From Glandiceps talaboti (lineage: Eukaryota; Hemichordata; Enteropneusta; Spengelidae): a stretch of DNA of 64,000 bases. The translations under genes were made by a program, and so were the position numbers. This document shows positions 1-10,970 of the stretch, one piece after another; the first letter of the stretch is position 1; each line of letters begins with the position of its first letter. The notes under the pieces are model-generated. The model ran no database searches, was not told the DNA's origin, and saw nothing but the letters and a program-made list of their open reading frames with translations. The stretch covers positions 8,690,931 to 8,754,930 of the forward strand of contig NC_135555.1 of assembly GCF_964340395.1 (NCBI RefSeq), written 5' to 3'.

Positions 1-214
1 AAGGTAGAATCAATTCAAATTCAAATCAAAACATTCACTCACAAAAGTGATTTGAAAGTGAAAAGTAAAAAATTGTTTATCTGCCAAACAAAGTACAATG
101 TAGCGCCAAAATGTGAAAAATTGTCTTTCATGCTAAATTTGTAAAATATACTCACAGTATTACATAAAATTGTACAACAAGTTAATCAAGTGACTGCATT
201 TGTGTAATACTTAC
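1..214 (-). other. start of intron 3 of the Na+/H+ exchanger gene
   Basis: This lies downstream of the GTAAGT donor at 214-209 on the minus strand. It is AT-rich and no further exon is visible before the window edge. A stretch of AAATTCAA-type repeats sits at 9-30. Confidence 0.6.
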
Positions 215-471
215 GACATGATTCCAGAAAAACCAAAGATTTCAGCAGTGAGGTAGGAAAGGTAGCTCATTAAAAATACAAACAATGGTTCTATCACACG
301 GACGTGATCTGTAAATTTGGTAACAAATGCTGTCAGCAATCCCCATATTATACCAATTATAGTGCCAGCACAACCAATTATTAGGAATGACGTTACTCCC
401 AACACACAATCCACTGCCTGGACATTCTCCACTCCCATAGCTGCAAACTGTTTAAACATACGATATAGCAC
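215..471 (-). CDS. SLC9A3-like: Na+/H+ exchanger, coding exon 3 (residues 245-329, ends in split codon)
   Basis: The exon opens directly after ctttcAG (AG at 473-472) with GTG CTA TAT CGT, giving VLYRMFKQF. This continues the [11 protein letters not shown] of exon 2 exactly as the family requires (AVTVVLY). It encodes membrane segments including TSFLIIGCAGTIIGIIWGLL, then the conserved HVRVIEPLFVFLMSYLSYLTAE loop and helix, and ends in FGFSGIM plus two bases (phase 2) before GTAAGT at 214-209. The first codon is GTG only because it is an exon edge, not a start. The next exon is outside the window. Confidence 0.93.
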
Positions 472-826
472 CTGAAAGAAACACAGATAAACATTTTAGA
501 GTTTTATTAAATGTGTGCTATGAGTAAAACTAGCCACATACAATGTAGATACTGAAATACAAACTAACACTAGAGTCTTAACATGTACATGTACAAAGTG
601 ACTAGTCCCATACATGCACACTGTTTAAATGTATGATATAGCACCTGTAAGGCACAGACAGAAACTAACATCAGTGTTTGGCTGCTTTGAATACAGATTG
701 ACTTGTTCCACACATACAAACTGTATAGACATACAATATAGCGGCTGTAAGATATAGAGAGAAACTAACATCAGTGTTTAGCAAATGTGTGCTCTGATGA
801 ACTTAAACCTCTCTCCCCACTTGAAT

Positions 827-857
827 CATAGACCCTCCCACCCACGGAGGGTCTATG
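827..857. repeat. perfect 12-bp hairpin (CATAGACCCTCC / GGAGGGTCTATG)
   Basis: The arms at 827-838 and 846-857 are exact reverse complements with a 7-base loop. A related stem-loop with the same outer CATAGACC and GGTCTATG ends lies at 49442-49467. Its function is unknown. Confidence 0.8.
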
Positions 858-879
858 CTTGAATTGATTTAACACTGAT

Positions 880-1120
880 TCATTCTAAATCAATTCCGTT
901 AGAGTGGTTCAAAATCGATTTCTGTCCCCATGAGAAAACTGAGCAATGAATTTGAATTGATAAACTGGTTTTGAACTGATGTACTTTCCATTGGTTCACA
1001 ACAATCTTCCTGAAATGGTTTTGAACTGATTCAACTATTAACATTGGTTTGAAACCGATTTAGTGCATGCGGACAGGAGAACTGATTCCAGTTCAATTTC
1101 AAACTGATATAAAATTCTAC
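880..1120. repeat. degraded fold-back/direct repeat stretch
   Basis: GGTTTTGAACTGAT occurs twice (about 970 and 1018). CGATTTCTGTCCCCATG near 915-932 is an imperfect inverse of GCATGCGGACAGGAGAACTGA near 1066-1086. It looks like an old MITE-type element, but its ends cannot be set. Confidence 0.35.
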
Positions 1121-2339
1121 ATGGGCACAGGGCTATAGATCATGTAAACTGTTAAACATACAACACTCTGTATAGCACCTGTAAGGAACAGACATAACTT
1201 CTAACATTTAGTTTTATCATATGTGTGCAATTATTACAGATTGATTTGTCACATACATGACAACTGTTTATATAATAAGCATTCCATATTATCACCTGCA
1301 ATAAACAAACACAGACATTTAGTTTTATCAAATGTGTGCTATGATCAACTTATATAGATGCAACTTGTATAAACATATACCATATATCACCTGCAAGAAA
1401 CAGACGCAAATACAAACATTGGTGTTAGATTAACGTGTGACATGAATACAGATCTACTAATCACATACATGTAGATGTTGAGATTCACCCTAACATTTAG
1501 AAGTCTGAGGTCTATCAAGTGTGTACTGTGAATACTGCTCTCATGTGTGCAGAAACACCTGAAGTGTCTTGAAATTGTACCAGAATAGCTGTAACTCACA
1601 ATGTTTCACTGTCAATGACTTTTACTCTTCTGATTTACATGTACAGTAAAATGCTACTAAATTACAGGTGAACATGTCCAAGATATATTGAAAGACTTGT
1701 ACTGTTAGACGGCTTCAATTTTAAAGCACTCTTGACAACCTTACCTGCAAGAAAGCTCACAGTAACATAATTAATCATATCCTACTCAAACGTGTATGCT
1801 ACCCAATGTACACCGTCATTCTGATCAATATACTTATGTTAAACTAACAACAAATAGTTTTCATGCTGACAATGTCATTAATATAATATAGGTATGCATG
1901 TCTGATCTTTACAAGATTTGAATGAAACTGGCCTGAGGTTCAGTTTAACATTACAGATGCACACATACACATTATGCATACACCGACAGACAGTCAGATC
2001 TTGTTGTATTAAGCTCTCCTCAGAGAACTAACCTTGTAAGACCTAAAGCTGTTTTGATGAGATTTAGTTTTCACTCTTTACAAGGTAAACATTGTAATCG
2101 GATAATCCCTTGGTGAACACGGTGTCACATGACTAGAAACCGTGATGTTGAAATCATCCAAGTCATTCACACTGCAATAAATTAGCACAAGCCAAGATGT
2201 ATATGTTTGAACAGAAAATATGGGATTGATACCCTGGCCAGATAATCCCATGGCAAATACTTGACAAGAACTCACAATGTTGAAATAAGCAAATTCATTC
2301 ACACTGAATTATTATACCAAGCACAAGCTAAATTATACA

Positions 2340-2690
2340 TGTTCAAACAGAAAATATGATATTTATACCCCGTCATTCTACATCATGACAACAGGCAGGA
2401 TGTTTTGAAATATTCATAATATGAGTCAAAACATTCAAAATCATCAATATTTTCCCCATTTTTTTCTAAAACCAGTCTTGCATAAACATAATCACATTAC
2501 ATGTGATCACATTACATTCTGCAACATTTGTCTTCAGTCAGCCAGAAAATATTTTGTGACATAAGGGGTTTTGTGACTACTTATCTTCAACTCATAGAGA
2601 CAAGGCCCCCACCTGTCACTCAAAATTTTTCTAGGTTGAACAAAGAAAATACCCTGGAATAATATCTACTCATCTCTTTAATGATCAAGA
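2340..2690. repeat. dispersed repeat family, copy 1 (diverged)
   Basis: It shares an ordered set of blocks with 6860-7200 and 22980-23260: a GTCATTCTA start, a GTCAAAAC block, an inner CTTCAGTCAGCCAGAAAAT block, GTGACTACTTATCTTCAACTC, and an end block GGTTGAACAAAGAAAAT. This is the most diverged of the three by eye. It is probably a non-autonomous transposon. Confidence 0.55.
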
Positions 2691-3556
2691 ACTGATATTA
2701 GAAAATTATCTATCATAAACGTCAAATGTATGAAATATCTATCATAAACAAACATACAGAAATATGATCTGTTCTAGTAGTACTCCTCCCATGTTTGTAC
2801 ATGTTATGATGTATACTCCACACTATAATACTTTCAGTTGGTAAATTATGGTGCATGTAAGTTGTGATTAAATTCAGAAGATCTTACTTGATCTATATTT
2901 AGTCTATTTTTCTTCTTACATAGTAAACTTATAATTTCATTTTTATCATTTCATTTTCACTAAATATCACGATTATAAGACAAACAGTAATGAAGTATAA
3001 ATGTTCAATGGTGTATATCAATCTGCTATAGTAGAAGAATAAAAAGATACTTAATTTCACAATACATGTTTTATGATCAAGTAATATTAATAATGATGAC
3101 GATATCATCTTTACTATGGACTCCAGGGAACAGAACAATTTTCACACAATTAGAGTGGCTTCACCTTCCCTAAGTTAGTCTGGATGCCAACGTGGTTTCT
3201 AACTATTAAAACCAAATCTGGTCAAACTCCTTCTGTGAGTGGAGGTGTGAATCGCAATGATACACGCGTATAGGAACTAGACTACCTTCCCTTGGACAAC
3301 ATAGTAGACATTTGCTAGTAGACAGTGTCCTGTTAAATCCATTAAACTGACACTATAATTATCAGTTAATATAAAGTAGTATGTTGACATTAAGTATAGT
3401 AAAGGTTACAGGTCTATCACTAGTTTCCATGCATCATGATAGCATTACAACTGTTATTAAAGGGACATGGGACATGGGACATCAGTTAGGAAAGCATTGA
3501 CTTCTCATCCATGTTGTGGTTATGAGTACATGTACATGTATGTAGCCTATCTATGG

Positions 3557-3953
3557 CACTTACGATATATTCTGTGCAATCTCTCATACAGTTTTGTACC
3601 TTACGCTTATGTCTAGAATTGCAAAAAGCTGTTAATACACAGTTTGAAAATATCCATCCAATCAGCTGAGCTTGTTCATCATGGGGTATTCAAATGAAGT
3701 GCAGTTTGAAAATATCCATCCAATCAGCTGAGCTTGTTCGCCACCATGGGGTATTCATACACATCATTTGCATGTGTTTCATTTGCATACTCACATCATT
3801 TGCATGTGTTTCATTTACATACGCACTTCAGTTGAATACCCCATGGTGACAGAAAGCTGATTGGGTGGATATTTTCAAACCATATTGACAGCTTTTCGCA
3901 ATTCTATTTACAAGCGTAAGGTACGAGAAATTGAACAGAATATACCGTAAGTG
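3557..3953. mobile_element. large palindromic MITE-like element
   Basis: The left end CACTTACGATATATTCTGT is the inverse of the right end (reverse complement CACTTACGGTATATTCTGT). Inward, both arms keep the order: a CGTACCTTACGCTT-type block, GAATTGCAAAAAGCTGT, GTTTGAAAATATCC, CCAATCAGCT, then GGGGTATTCAA. The left arm also carries a direct duplication of about 38 bp (3640-3677 and 3703-3740). The middle holds repeats of CATCATTTGCATGTGTTTCA. No ORF is present. Non-autonomous DNA-transposon origin is inferred. Confidence 0.75.
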
Positions 3954-5340
3954 TCGTGAACAGGCTTATATGTATGTGTTATAATGATATTATGACAACA
4001 TAAAGTATTGCAGAGGTTCCTCGTCTATCATTCTCTGCAAATCTATGTGTTATGATGACTCTATGGCCATGGCAGTTACTCTGGATGCAACCGGGGGTCG
4101 TTAAACTAAAAAAGAAAGATCTAAAACTTAAAAGATTCAACAAGGGATAGCACGAGACTATGTGGCAGTAAAGTGTTGCAGGAGTTACAACAAGTCTACA
4201 TGTACATGTATGTCATATGATGACATGGAGGCAGGAGTACATGTTGCAGAAATAACAGGTCATATTAAACCACTAGTCCCTGCAAGTCTGTGTCATAATG
4301 ACATTGCATGTATACTGGTCAATAACCTGTATTCATTGTCAGATGTCAATGACCACTATGTTAAGTCATGTATGGAGAGAAACACTAATCATCTCAAATA
4401 AGTAAATACCAGTAATTGTTGGAAATATCTTAAATTATCAGAAGGTCACTACCATAAAGCAATGCCAAGTGTTTGTTACTTTGAGTATATGTACATGTGT
4501 GACTAGGAAATGAAATAACAGTATTGACTCTACAGGACTTATGAAATATATCTATTTGTCTGAACTCCAACACAGAACAACTCAAGAATCAGACAGAGTT
4601 ATTAGCATCAGTCTACAATGATTTGCAAATGCAGACATACATAGCAATGTAAACATTGACAACTCAAAACATCTTTAAACTTTAGGGACTGTCAGACACT
4701 TCTCATATCCAATATTCACAATGCGGATAGCTCAGTGCTAACACAAGGGTTAATGTCTACATGAACCCAATATTGACACCAAACTAGCTCAGCATGAACA
4801 CCAGGCTGGCACTATACACCTCACCAGCATGTGTCAGCAACTCCTAGGGTAAATGCCTGCATAGCATGATGTTAACATTTGGGTCATAATTAATTCAGAC
4901 TTTTACAGTAAAGAGATTCTTGCAGTGCACTTTCTCCCTCTAATTTGTTATTACATTTTAATCTCTAGTCTCTCCCTCCTACAAATAAGTACATCCATTT
5001 AACTTTGTATAGCCAAGAATACGATTTTCATTACATTTTAACTTTTTGATTTTCCCCCCAAAATATTCAGTATGTTGATACCATTACCAACATTTTGTAA
5101 CAACATGTGTGTTAGATATACAACAAAAATATGAGGGGAGGGGTAAGGGAGAGGTTGTGGGGAACAGCTAGGATATTTATATTTCCATTTTAGGGTTACA
5201 ATATTCCTGAAATCAACAATAGTATATCAATAACTATTAAAGTCAAACTAAATAGTACACATGGGCTAGTAACCTATGTACATGTACATGTACTAGTAAA
5301 CTGTGGCTCTAGGCTATACACATGTACAGATACAGAGTGG

Positions 5341-6003
5341 TTAATTTGCTTTCAAATGAAAACCAGTAGAGTTTCTAGCAGACATACATGTACAGAGTGG
5401 TTAATTTGCTTTCAAATGAAAACCAGTAGAGTTTCTAGCAGACATACATGTACAGAGTGGTTAATTTGCTTTCTCATGAAAGCCAGTAGAGTTTCTAGCA
5501 GACATACATGTACAGAGTGGTTAATTTGCTTTCTCATGAAAACCAGTAGAGTTTCTAGCAGACATACATGTACAGAGTGGTTAATTTGCTTTCTCATGAA
5601 AGCCAGTAGAGTTTCTAGCAGACATACATGTACAGAGTGGTTAATTTGCTTTCTCATGAAAACCAGTAGAGTTTCTAGCAGACATACATGTACAGAGTGG
5701 TTAATTTGCTTTCAAATGAAAACCAGTAGAGTTTCTAGCAGACATACATGTACAGAGTGGTTAATTTGCTTTCTCATGAAAACCAGTAGAGTTTCTAGCA
5801 GACATACATGTACAGAGTGGTTAATTTGCTTTCTCATGAAAACCAGTAGAGTTTCTAGCAGACATACATGTACAGAGTGGTTAATTTGCTTTCAAATGAA
5901 AACCAGTAGAGTTTCTAGCAGACATACATGTACAGAGTGGTTAATTTGCTTTCTCATGAAAACCAGTAGAGTTTCTAGCAGACATACATGTACAGAGTCT
6001 GAG
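5341..6003. repeat. 60-bp minisatellite, 11 near-identical units plus decayed units to about 6205
   Basis: Units begin at 5341, 5401 and so on up to 5941, at exact 60-base spacing. They differ almost only at two sites: caaATG versus ctcATG, and aaaacc versus aagcc. Three decayed, unequal units follow at about 6006-6060, 6075-6130 and 6150-6205. Because 60 is a multiple of 3, several frames stay open. That reflects the repeat, not a gene. It lies inside intron 2 of the exchanger. Confidence 0.95.
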
Positions 6004-6859
6004 TGGTTAATTTGCACTCACATAAAAACCAAGATGTAAAGTTTCTAGTAGACATACATTTTGTACATAAATATTGATTAATTGGCACTCACATAAAAAC
6101 CAAGATGTAAAGTTTTGAGTAGATGTACATACATACATCAATGATATACAGCTTGGCACTCCTATCAATGGCATATAAACCAGTAGAGTTTCTAGCAGAC
6201 ATACAGTACGCAAGGAGCTACAATTGAAACCTTAACCTTTAAGTAAACATGTGCATTTGTAATTGGTATGTATGATGTCACAGGTAATCAAAGGACAAAT
6301 TTCCATTTACCTCATATAATATGAAAAATATAGGTTTAAAAATGTTTATTTGTATTTGTATCATAGCCGACCGATATACATATACATAGGTAGCCTTACT
6401 GATATTCTTTTTGTACACCTAGGTAGTCCTAAACATACTAAGTAGATATATAACAATTTTGTGATATGAAACTAAGACTTCATACTCATGACACATAAAT
6501 AGTATCTTGAAATTCAGGAAATGACTCCATAAAACTATTACATTTTACAGAGATCAGGAGAGAGATATACGTATAGAATAATAAATGCACATTGAGAAAG
6601 TACACAGTGAGTTCAAACTACAACTGAACATCTTTTTTCCCCGAGTCAGCGTATGATTTATACTAGTACATTACTTACTGGTAACTAATCAAGTATCGTT
6701 TGTAGATATACAGACAAGTTAACAGAATATTTCAAAATGTCTAGTTTTTGCTTTCATGACACAATCATGATGATATACAATATATCTATGTAATTCATGT
6801 TCTGTACTTGAAAGGCCCTGACAGTTTCCTCATGAATATGAGACATTTTACCATGCATG

Positions 6860-7200
6860 AGCCAGGTTCAACAAAAAAATATAGAATATATACTCTGGTC
6901 ATTCTACATCACGACACCGTGGATCTATGTCACAACAGCACATGGCTACGTCATTGGTTCCGCTGTGTTTAAGTCAAAACCCTCAAAATTGACATTACTT
7001 TCTGTAATTTTTTTTATAATACTGGCAATGGTATAATTATATCATTCTCCAATATTTTTCTTCATTCAGTCAGAAAATACTCATGACCTACGGGTTATCA
7101 CTACTTGTCTAGCAACTCGTAGTGACCAGGGCCCCTTAGGTCACTCATGATTTCCTTGGCTGAACGAAGGAAAATATTGGGAAATAATATCTAATTATAT
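6860..7200. repeat. dispersed repeat family, copy 2, with long inner hairpin
   Basis: The 3' third (7049-7181) folds back on itself. CCAATATTTTTCTTCATTCAG at the left is inverted as CTGAACGAAGGAAAATATTGG at the right, and further in CATGACCTACGGG is inverted as CCCCTTAGGTCACTCATG. Copies 1 (about 2340-2690) and 3 (about 22980-23260) share the same block order. Confidence 0.65.
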
Positions 7201-8706
7201 TATTGAATCATTTACATACATGTATCGTGCTTAAAGTTAAACCACAGATGTTGGAGATGTTGGACATCTAGGGTTAAATGTAAGGTCAGTGCTCTGAAAG
7301 TACACACTGATGATTACCGTAGTATGTTTTGGTGATTAGAATAATGTGCATGGCTTTTCACCTGAAACTAAGGAAAACCACTTTATTCTTGATAATGCAT
7401 CAATAATGTTGTCATTACTTAATAGAACGTGTGTAGATGTGATACCATTGGGTAACCATGACAACATATTACATTGCCATGGTTACTCAATGGTATCACA
7501 ATATATATTCAATATTGTACGATAATTATCATTATGTCAAATCTACATGGGTTCCATAGCTATTTTACCATGTCCCCACAACAATTATGGTACAAACTTT
7601 CAATATGTACATTGTATGTATATGTAAGGATAAAACTGATTTCCAAAAAAACAACTGGGTTTCCAACTCTTAGTAAAATATATGTGTATTAATTGTGTAC
7701 ATGTACATGTAATAAAAGAGTTGAAATGCATCAACGATTTTACAGTTGCCATGTACATGTATTACCACAGCATTAATTTAACGCTCTGTAATTAAGCAAT
7801 TATAAACTTTCAAGTACATCGACCTACATTACACCAATGGACTCGAGGTATGCAAGTATGCTCAGGAAAATCACCTGCATCAGAAATTTCACTATTTAAA
7901 GAGAATTTAATAGAGTACTATATTTATAACGGATGTACAATGTACATTGATGACAGGAAGTCAATGTGTAGTCATGTACTTAGAATTCATCTATCATCAT
8001 ATATTCATAGAATCTTTTCTATGTCACTTCTTGCAAGACATACAAATGTACATGTACCATGTGTATACTATAAATCAAGTACAAAATAAAGTCTCAAACA
8101 GTATATACATATACATGTACATGTATAACAAAATGCTATGTTCCATGACATAAATGTACAGCAAGTACATGTATGTCTCAAAGAGGGTACATACATAATA
8201 AAGTGTGTGTTGAATTTGATAATCCACAAATTACTATATTCTACATCTGTGACAATATGTTGAATATTTAGAGTCCAATGGCCAATGCATCTTACATGCC
8301 TAAGTTGTAGAATCTGTTTCCAAACATTCAACAAGACAAAGTTTATTATAATGATCTTGTTATAAAAGTCTTCTGTTTATCCCTTGTAACACTGCTCCCT
8401 ATCTTTGCTTTTACACTGAAAGCATCATAGTTGCTGAGAAATCATACAACAATTGGAGCTAGGGCCACCACTCTGTCAAATGTTGAGATATATAATATAC
8501 AAATGTTTATAATTATATATTATACATAGCTTGATTCTGAATTAACCCCAAAGGTTATAGTCAAGATCAATTTGAATATTGTCCACAGAAAGTTTGTTAC
8601 CTCAATAACATACATGTATGATGTAGCCTTAGATACTTATACTTGAATGTGGTCTATAAATAATAGCTTCAGTGATATGATGTATAAAGTATATCATGAC
8701 AAAAAT

Positions 8707-8822
8707 AGTTGAATGGCCTTCCCCTAGCATTCTGTGCCCTTTGCACTCTAGAGTTGAGTGACTTTTCCCTAGCTTAGTATTCTGTGTCAACTGCACTCTA
8801 TAGTTGAGTGGCCTTCACCCTG
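8707..8822. repeat. short tandem repeat, about 2.5 units of 45-55 bp
   Basis: The block AGTTGAGTGGCCTTCCCCTAG, then ATTCTGTG and CTGCACTCTA, is repeated twice and begins a third time. It is intronic. Confidence 0.6.
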
Positions 8823-9139
8823 GTTAACCCTGCATGTCCTCTTATCCATTGTCATTTACTGACCTGTGTAGAAGTGCATATATCCAATTAAACTGGAGAT
8901 TGATTTCCAGGGATCAACAACACAGTAGTAATGAAGTATATAGACATTACTTAGTTAGGAGATGTCAAAGTAGAACATATATGTAACTTGGCATGTACAT
9001 GTAAGGTGCCCTAAAAGTAGATCACTCACAGACGAAAACGTGATATATGATATGATATATGTCTTGTATAGTTATTTCAGGGTAGTTTTCTTTTAGAGTG
9101 AAATGCTGGAATTACAATTGATTACAAGCAGTTCCTTGT

Positions 9140-10970
9140 CAGATTTCCATTAGTATCTTCTCATATTATACTCAAAATACTCTGATTATTTTGTCATTTT
9201 TAGGGGCCCAAGCCTATGGCCTTGGGCTCCTATTGGTGTTGTTAAGGTTTTTCTTCTTCTTCTTATTTCTTCTTCTGCCATTGTTTTGTCAAGCTAGAAC
9301 TAGAAAATGGTTGCCTGTAAACCTTCAAACTTGGTAGGCTTACTGGGGACCATGATGAATACTTGTACACCTGACCCAGGAATTTCGGGCTGGTCATGTG
9401 ACCTGGCCGCCATATTGGATTTCGTGAAAATCTTAAAACAATTTCTTCTCAAAACCTAGGGGTCTAGTTGGTTTGAAATTTGGTACTTATGTAGTATGCA
9501 TGTCCCCTGTCCTTTTAATTTGGTCAATAAAATTGCGTGTGGTCACGTGACCTTGGCCACCATATTGGATTTTTGAAAAAATGACATTTTTCCTTTAGAA
9601 ATATTCTTCTCCAGAACGAGCAGTCCACTTAGTGTGATCTTTTGTGTATAGCATCATCTAAGTGATGTCTTTCAAGTTGGTGAAAAGCGTTGCATTCGGT
9701 TGACTGCTATGGTGGCCATATTGGATTTTACGAAAATTTAAAAATGACAACTTCTCCAAAAGAACTGCACTGATTGACTTGCATTTTGGCAAATAGAATC
9801 AACTATGTACTTGACTACCTTACAGTTTGTAAACGAGAAAAAATTTCAATGCATAGTTTCCCGACAATCAATGATTTAACAGTGGTGGCCATATTGGATT
9901 TTTCTCCAAATCATTTTTAAAAATATTCTTCTCTGAAACCAGCATATACTAGATAACTTTACAATTTAGCATGTAGAAGGAAGACTACTCCAAGCTCCAT
10001 GCAGTACATCATTCCCAGCTGGGCAAACCGCTTGGTACCCGCAAACCCTGCTTGCAGCTTTAATTAAACATTTGATTTGCTTTGTCACTCCCAAGTAAAG
10101 TCAACTAGTGATTCACAATCTATCACAAAACTTGTCAAATTTGGTATGTTGTCCTCAAATATTCAGATGAGAACACTTTGATTATCTTGTCATCATACTA
10201 GGTACTCTAGGGACGGAAATCATCCTGACAGATTTTTTATTTGCTTTGTATAGCTGCTAGTTAAAGTCAGTGATTACAAATACATCACAAACTTATCACA
10301 GTTAGTCTCTTGTCCTCAAATACTAAGTACACTCTGATCACCTTGTCACAAAACACTATCGATCAGAAGAGTGAGATTATTCTCACATGGTCTTTTTTCG
10401 CTTCATATAATTCCTATGTAAAGTCAGTGATCACAATTTATCACAAATCTCATTAGAGTCTTGTCCTACTCGGCACACTCTGATCACCTTGTCACAAAAA
10501 ACTATTGATCAGAAGAGTGAGATTTATCCTAACATTGTCTTTTTTTACTTCATATAACTTCTCCGTAAAGTTAGTGATCAAAATTTATCACAAATCTCAT
10601 TAGAGTCTTGTCCTCAAATACTCAGCACACTCTGATCATCTAAGGTCCTTGTCACAAAACACTATTGATCAGAAGAGTGAGATTATCCTAACATGTGGGG
10701 TTTTTTTTGCTCTATAGATTCTCAGTACAATAAGTAATCACAATTTATCACAAATCTTATCTTGTCCTGGAATATTCAGCACACTGTGTCCATCTTGTCT
10801 AAAAATACTATTACCCTGGAGAGATGCATTATCATTTCCTGCCCATGGCATTGAGTTCCAGTCTCCAGGTAAGATCAGTGATCATAATCTATGGTGTACC
10901 ATAAAACTGATTGTATTTGACTAGCTTGTCTAACAATACTTGATTCATTGTGATCATCTTGTATGACATA
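9140..10970. repeat. degraded tandem array, period about 150-165 bp
   Basis: Recurring blocks appear in order: TCTTGTCCTCAAATACTCAG, CACTCTGATCACCTTGTCAC, ACTATTGATCAGAAGAGTGA, then GTAAAGTCAGTGATCACAAT. The CTTGTCA-type block lies near 10180, 10340, 10487, 10645, 10790 and 10958. The central three units are the best preserved. A further partial unit lies left of 9203, so the array is split by the element at about 9203-10075. Confidence 0.75.
9203..10075. mobile_element. dispersed element with four GGCCATATTGGATTTT blocks inserted in the array
   Basis: It starts with GGGGCCCAAGCCTATGGCCT, a small inverted repeat around CCAAG...CTTGG, and is followed by a CTTCTT-rich tract. GCCATATTGGATTTT recurs near 9408, 9560, 9714 and 9886, each following a GTGACC- or GGTGGCC-like block, so the element is built from decayed internal repeats of about 150 bp. 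It has no ORF. The ends are inferred from where the flanking array resumes. Confidence 0.55.

Noticed and set aside
4718-4760. tRNA-like GCGGATAGCTCAGTG box
   Set aside because: Only an A-box resemblance. No B box, acceptor stem or cloverleaf could be drawn.
5356-6039. 227-codon repetitive open frame
   Set aside because: It is produced by the 60-base period of a minisatellite. There is no start context, no splice support and no non-repeat part.
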